Positions 59,274-64,000 of a stretch of 64,000 nucleotides of DNA are shown here, in pieces. Source of the DNA: Schistosoma mansoni (lineage: Eukaryota > Platyhelminthes > Trematoda > Strigeidida > Schistosomatidae); assembly GCF_000237925.1 (NCBI RefSeq), contig NC_031496.1, positions 17,070,245 through 17,134,244 of the forward strand. The letters are read 5' to 3'. Position 1 is the first letter of the stretch; each line of letters opens with the position of its first letter. The notes beneath the pieces are model-generated. The model was not told the DNA's origin and did not search any database. It saw only the letters and a list, made by a program, of their open reading frames with translations. Position numbers and translations under genes: made by a program.

Positions 59274-59430
59274 TAGTTGAAATCATGGGTCAATTGAAGC
59301 TAGACCACCATGGAAAACTTGGAAACACTGGACGGCCGTTTCGTCCTATTATAGGACTCCTCAGCAGTGCGCACCCACAATTCCGCCTCGTGAGATTTGA
59401 ACCCAAGACCTATCAGTCTCGCGCGCGAGC
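59274..59430 (-). mobile_element. Hammerhead SINE, copy B, tRNA-like head partly deleted
   Basis: This is the inverted partner of 52345-52536. Relative to copy A it lacks 43 bp equivalent to 52332-52374, which removes the box A region. Box B (TTTGAACCCAAGACC on the plus strand) is kept. Confidence 0.78.
59325..59370 (-). ncRNA. Hammerhead ribozyme with intact core
   Basis: On the minus strand: stem I GCACUG pairing CAGUGU, core CUGAGGA (CUGANGA satisfied), stem II GUCCUAUAAUAGGAC with five perfect pairs, CGAAAC, then GGCC and the GUC cleavage triplet. This is the best-preserved ribozyme in the window and is predicted to be able to self-cleave. Confidence 0.75.
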
Positions 59431-59742
59431 GTCTAACTTCAACCAATCGACGAGATTGAGCAACCATTCACCAATGTCTTCAGTGAGTTGATATCTCCCA
59501 ATTGACATTAATTTCAAAGTACATATCTAAATTTATCCTAAAATATATCATGTATTATTCATGTAGAATTATACTAACAACAAATGTTTCAATTATTTAC
59601 TAGTTTGAGTGAATCATTGAAGATTATGAATTGAGTGATGAATGATTGATGTAAATTAGGATGATAAGCTGTAATGTGTTTACAATTTATAGTTTGCTGA
59701 GTGACATTAGTCGATCAATACATTACATTATTTTATAATTGA
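59431..59742. repeat. Inverted duplication, arm B
   Basis: Reverse-complement partner of 52019-52331. The arms flank 7.1 kb that includes gap 3 and the MCT exon at 56030-56258. Confidence 0.85.
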
Positions 59743-60589
59743 GCTACACTGGTTACTGTTTCTCGCTAGAACTCCAGGAAATACCTTATGAAGCCAGTCA
59801 CTAGTGAGGATTCTCACAAATAACGATAAAATAACATTCTCTATTATTTTTTCTAGTTACTATTCTAAATGCATTCTATTTCATTTCTGAAAAAAGCATT
59901 TTATTCCAGGTATTTTATTGTAATAATATTGTTTAGTTAAATTATGATGTCATCTACAATAGATTGAATAACTACATTCAGTTAAATGATCTTATTGTTA
60001 TGTGTAATGTATTAATGCTTGTTAACATGGTATTTACTTTTATAAAATTTTAAAAACTGATTTTACTTATCAAGAGATTATGATTTTACTTAAAGTCAAA
60101 TAATAATCAATCAATGGTGTTGTATATGGTTTACTCAAATACCATAGTAAGATTTTGTTTTTTCTTAATTATGGTAACATTTTACATTGGACATTGAATG
60201 GAAAAATTACTTATTTTTAAATTATTCATGGGTTAAAAAGTCCAATTATTTTTTGTATAATGACCTTAAGTAAATTTTCTATGAAATAAGAAAACAAACA
60301 AACAAAACATAAACTGACAATAAGATATATTGAGTAACTTTTATTGCATAAGCTTCACAAGAAGTATTTCTAATTGTGATAGTTCAAATAAAATATATCA
60401 GAGTAATAATACAGAATTTAGTTTTGTTTATCAGGGCAAAACACATTTACTATCATGATATTTATTACCTATGATGTTTACTATTGTAGTGTTTGTTACT
60501 GATGTCGATAGATATAAGTAAACAGAAAACAAGAAAGTGTCATAGTGATCAGAACAACCGCAAAAACGACTGTTTAAAGAGGTGACGAA
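59743..60589. other. AT-rich intergenic or far-upstream MCT sequence
   Basis: A partial second copy of the LTR left end occurs near 60487-60522 (TTACTGATGTCGATAGATAT). No gene. Confidence 0.45.
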
Positions 60590-60865
60590 TGTGGTGTGTG
60601 CTACTGACGTCAACAGATATAAGTAGTATGGATCACCAAATGAGAGTGGAATACCTGGCGGCGTAAGGCTGGAAAGATCGAAGATTAGAGAACGAGAACA
60701 ACGAGTGATTGATATTGAAATGAAGAAACAATCAAGTCTGAGACAACTGATGGATATGTTGCAAATATAGTTTTCACTGTATAATTTACAGATTTCACTA
60801 AGAGATTCTGTATCTTCTTACTCAGATAAATCTGACTGTCCCCACTGGTGTTCTCGTTCACTACA
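60590..60865 (-). mobile_element. LTR copy related to 25960-26276
   Basis: It starts TGTGGTGTGTGCTAC, shares ACAGATATAAGTAGTATG, AGTCTGAGACAA and CTGTCCCCACT with the other copy, and ends TTCACTACA. I saw no clear target-site duplication. Confidence 0.65.
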
Positions 60866-62196
60866 TTATGACTTAAAATGTGAAAAAATGAGAGTTTATC
60901 ATCACTTTATATGATAGAATTACGAGGTAACTCAGAGGATTTTACATAACCTATGATCATCTTATCCATATGGATAAATTAGAGTTCAATTTCGTTAGAA
61001 AAATAATTATTTGAATTTCACTGTAGATGAGATATTAATGAATAATAAGTTGAAAATTGTTTGACATTTATAATCACCATTCACATTTAGTGGTAGATTT
61101 AGTAGAACTATACTAGAATATTCATAGAGCTGATAGATCCAGTGGACCACATATCTTACAAATCGTAAATCAGATTACTTACGAAAGTGTATGTAGGTAC
61201 TAATAGAGGTTATCGATACACTTCCTCATTTTCAGGCAATTATTAAACTTTAGTTTATTAAACTAATTTATAACGAATAACTGATGCGTTTTATTCGATG
61301 GAAAGCTGTTAGCACCAAACTCTAATTCTAAGTTCCGTGCAGATTACCCGCGAATGTTTAACATGAAGATTACCATCTAAATAACGACGTTTTCATTCAA
61401 CACTGATCATTAGATAATATGACATTACTTACTTCCAGATGTTCAACTGACATACAACCACCTAATATGTTTTATAATTCTCTCAACAATATACGAATTC
61501 TTTGCCATATAGCTAATAAGACTTTCTAGACCACCTTTTAATTAAAACCTTAAATGACAATCACATTGCCAAAAGGTTGAACATAAAAATTAAAAGGTGA
61601 AAAATTTTATAATTTTTGAATTTGCCTCCACACATATCTAAGAATTGACTTGATGAACTACTTATGACATCAAACCAATTAAAAGTTTAATAAATTAATT
61701 TGAATTTGATTTTACTCTTATGAATAAATGAGATACAAACAGAATTTTAATTAACAACTGTCTGACACTCAGTTTGTGGACGAATATCATACAGTGATAA
61801 TTATATTAGAAATCATTATAGTCAAATTCATTCAATTAAAATGAATTAAAATGATTTTCTAATTATAATGTTTCTTTCAGTGAAAATATTTCTGATGGAA
61901 AGTAGTTAAATATTCATTTAGAAAATAGTAAACTAACTTTACGAACAATTATTAAGGAAAATTACTGTCATTCATAGATTCGTTATTTTTCAGCAATGCA
62001 GTGATATGTGTATTACAATAACTTTTAATCAACATTCTTCAACTGTCACCTATATTTTTTTATTGATGAAATATCCTCACTCTTTAATGAAACCGTTTAA
62101 AATTAGTCGAATAGTTTAGCGACAATAAAAAAAACAGTGAAATTACTGAAGAAGGTGTGTTAAAATAAATATATACATATATAATGATATTTATGT
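60866..62196. other. AT-rich, no gene
   Basis: Nothing recognised. Confidence 0.5.
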
Positions 62197-62199
62197 TAT

Positions 62200-63978
62200 T
62201 ACTTACTTACGCCTGTTATCCCTCGTAGAGGAGCATAGGCTGCCCACCAACATTCTCCATCCAACCCTGTCCTGGACAATGCTTTACAGTTATTTCTACT
62301 TGTTGTTCATCCTTTTCATCCCTGCTTCCAATTCCCGGCGTAATCTATTCTTTGGCCTTCTTCATTTCCACTTCCCTTCAGGATTACAAGTTAGTGCTTG
62401 CCTCGTGATGCAGTTTGGTAATTTCCACAATCTATGTCCTATCCACCTACAATGCCTTTTTCTAAATCCCTCCTCAGCTGGAATCTGATTTGTCTTCTCC
62501 CGCAGTAGGCTGTTGTTGATGGTATCCGGCCAATGAATGTTGATTATCTTAAGTAGACAATTGTTTATAAATACTTGTACCTTCTTGACGATGAATGTAG
62601 TAGTTCTCCACGTTTCAGCTCCGTACAGTAGAACTATCTTGACGTTCGTATTGAAGATTCTCACTTTGAAATTAGTTGAGTTGTTTTGAGTTCCATATGT
62701 CCTTCAATTGCAGAAATGCGGTCCTTACTTTGCCAATCCTCACCTTTACATCTGCATCAGATCCTCCTTGTTTATCAATGATGCTTCCCAGGTACGTGAA
62801 TGTTTCTACATCTTACAGAGTTTTTCCATCAAGTGTGACTGTGTCGCTGTTCTCCATGTTGTATTTGATGATCTTGCTTTTCCCTTTGTGTATGTTGAAG
62901 CCTACTGATTCAGAGGCTTCTGCTACACTGGTTGTCTTGGCCTGTATTTGTCGGTGTGTATGGGATAGAAGAGCTAAGTCACCTGTGAAGTCCCAATTTT
63001 CTAGTTGCATCCAACCTGTTCATTGTATCCCGTGCTTCCCGTCAAATGTCGAAGTCTTCATAATCCAGTCAACCAACAGATGAAAGAGGAAGAGGGAGAG
63101 TAGAAAGCCTTGTCCGACTTCGGTCCTTACTGGAAATGCACATATCAGCTGTCAATGCACCACTTTTAGTCCATCGTATGAGTTCTGGATAATGTTCACA
63201 ATATTCCCAGGAACTCCATAGTATCGAAGATGTTTCAATAATGTTCTCCTGTCCACGCTGTCAAACGCCTTCTCATAGTCAATCAAGTTTATGCATAGTG
63301 ACGAGTTCCACTCAACTGACTGTTCTACGATGATCCGTAGTGTCGCAATCTGGTCTGTGCACGACCGATCCTTACGGAATCTAGCCTGTTGATCTCGAAG
63401 TTGGGCGTCTACTGCGTCTTTCATCTGGTTCAGCATTACTGTTGCAAACGTTTCCAGGTACTGACAGTAGTGTGATGCCTGTGTAATTCTCACATTTGCT
63501 CAGATCTCCTTTCTTCGGTATCTTGATGAGATATCCATCTCTCCAGTTCGTTGGCACTTGTTCCTCCTCCCAAATCTTCTTGAATAGATTTCAGTGTTTC
63601 AGCTGGTATATTGTCAAGTCCTGCTGCTTTTCCGCTCTCGGTTTGTCTGATGGCCATTTTGATTTCCTCGGTTGTTGGTGAAGTGACATCTATAGGAAGG
63701 TCAGTGTGTGCTGCTTCGATGTTCAGTGGATTCAATGGAGCAGTTCTATTCAGCAGTTCCTCGAAGTATTCTACCCATCTTTTCCTCTGTTCTTGAATCT
63801 CCATGATTGTCTTTCCTTCTTTGTCCTTGACTGGTCTCTCTGGTTTGCCACATCTCCCTGCCAATTTCTTTGTTGTATCGTATAGTTGTCTCATATCCCC
63901 TTCTTTTGCAGCTTTTTCCGCCGTCGTTGCTAGTACTCCCATGCATTTCTGCTTGTCGGCTTTAATGCTTTTCTTCAC
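62200..63978 (-). pseudogene. RTE-like non-LTR fragment, copy B, continuing to the window edge
   Basis: Reading leftward from about 63978: the linker between endonuclease and RT (RQLYDTTKKLAGRCG, RWVEYFEELLNR), a deletion-damaged finger region, palm ([12 protein letters not shown], then [11 protein letters not shown]), thumb ([10 protein letters not shown]) and the C-terminal part ([19 protein letters not shown]). The 3' end carries the ACTTACTTAC tail at 62200. Several frames and stops make it non-coding today. It shares its defects with copy A at 54173-55603. Confidence 0.82.
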
Positions 63979-64000
63979 TTCATTGTTTGCTTCTCCGTAG

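Noticed and set aside
62676-63083. Long plus-strand open frame of 135 residues
   Set aside because: It is the antisense shadow of the RTE-like copy B, and the same shadow appears opposite copy A.
1-64000. CRISPR array, bacterial operon or phage system
   Set aside because: Introns, SINEs, LTR and non-LTR elements and host gene families show eukaryotic DNA. No regularly spaced short repeats with unique spacers were seen.

Overview
The window is AT-rich flatworm nuclear DNA. The best fit is a blood fluke (Schistosoma), probably S. mansoni. The evidence is tiny 5' introns of 35-38 nt, host genes spread over tens of kb by repeat-filled introns, Sm-alpha-type tRNA-derived retroposons carrying hammerhead ribozyme sequences, RTE-like non-LTR elements and Ty3/gypsy-like LTR elements. 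Species rank is inferred. The assembly has three 200-N gaps and a stretch matching cloning-vector sequence.

Layout. 1-2815 is a minus-strand Ty3/gypsy-like element with near-identical LTRs, a broken gag and a collapsed pol. 2816-9577 holds no convincing gene, only a truncated RTE-like fragment (4785-5625) and an inverted repeat pair. 9603-16000 is the gene-dense part: a six-exon SIRT6-type sirtuin followed 157 bp later by a four-exon GPI mannosyltransferase (PIGZ/SMP3 type). 16795-42815 is one nine-exon gene for a 749-aa protein with a single C2H2 zinc finger that I do not recognise. Its introns host a full-length 3.9 kb non-LTR element with a 10-bp target-site duplication, several SINEs, truncated retroelements and solo LTRs. 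42816-47358 is intergenic and repeat-rich. 47359-56258 (minus) is a monocarboxylate-transporter-like MFS gene, incomplete here. 56259-64000 has no recognised host exon and ends in a decayed RTE-like copy.

All three spliced plus-strand models keep phase at every junction and sum to whole codons (386, 600 and 749 aa). The close SIRT6-PIGZ spacing, with an AATAAA and then a splice acceptor 6 nt before the PIGZ start, resembles a trans-spliced schistosome polycistron. The repeats are layered. Several hammerhead retroposons sit as inverted pairs, and all three gaps lie at or beside inverted repeats. A roughly 500-bp internally deleted derivative of the full-length non-LTR element sits in the last MCT intron. 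Two inverted, near-identical RTE copies share the same inactivating changes.
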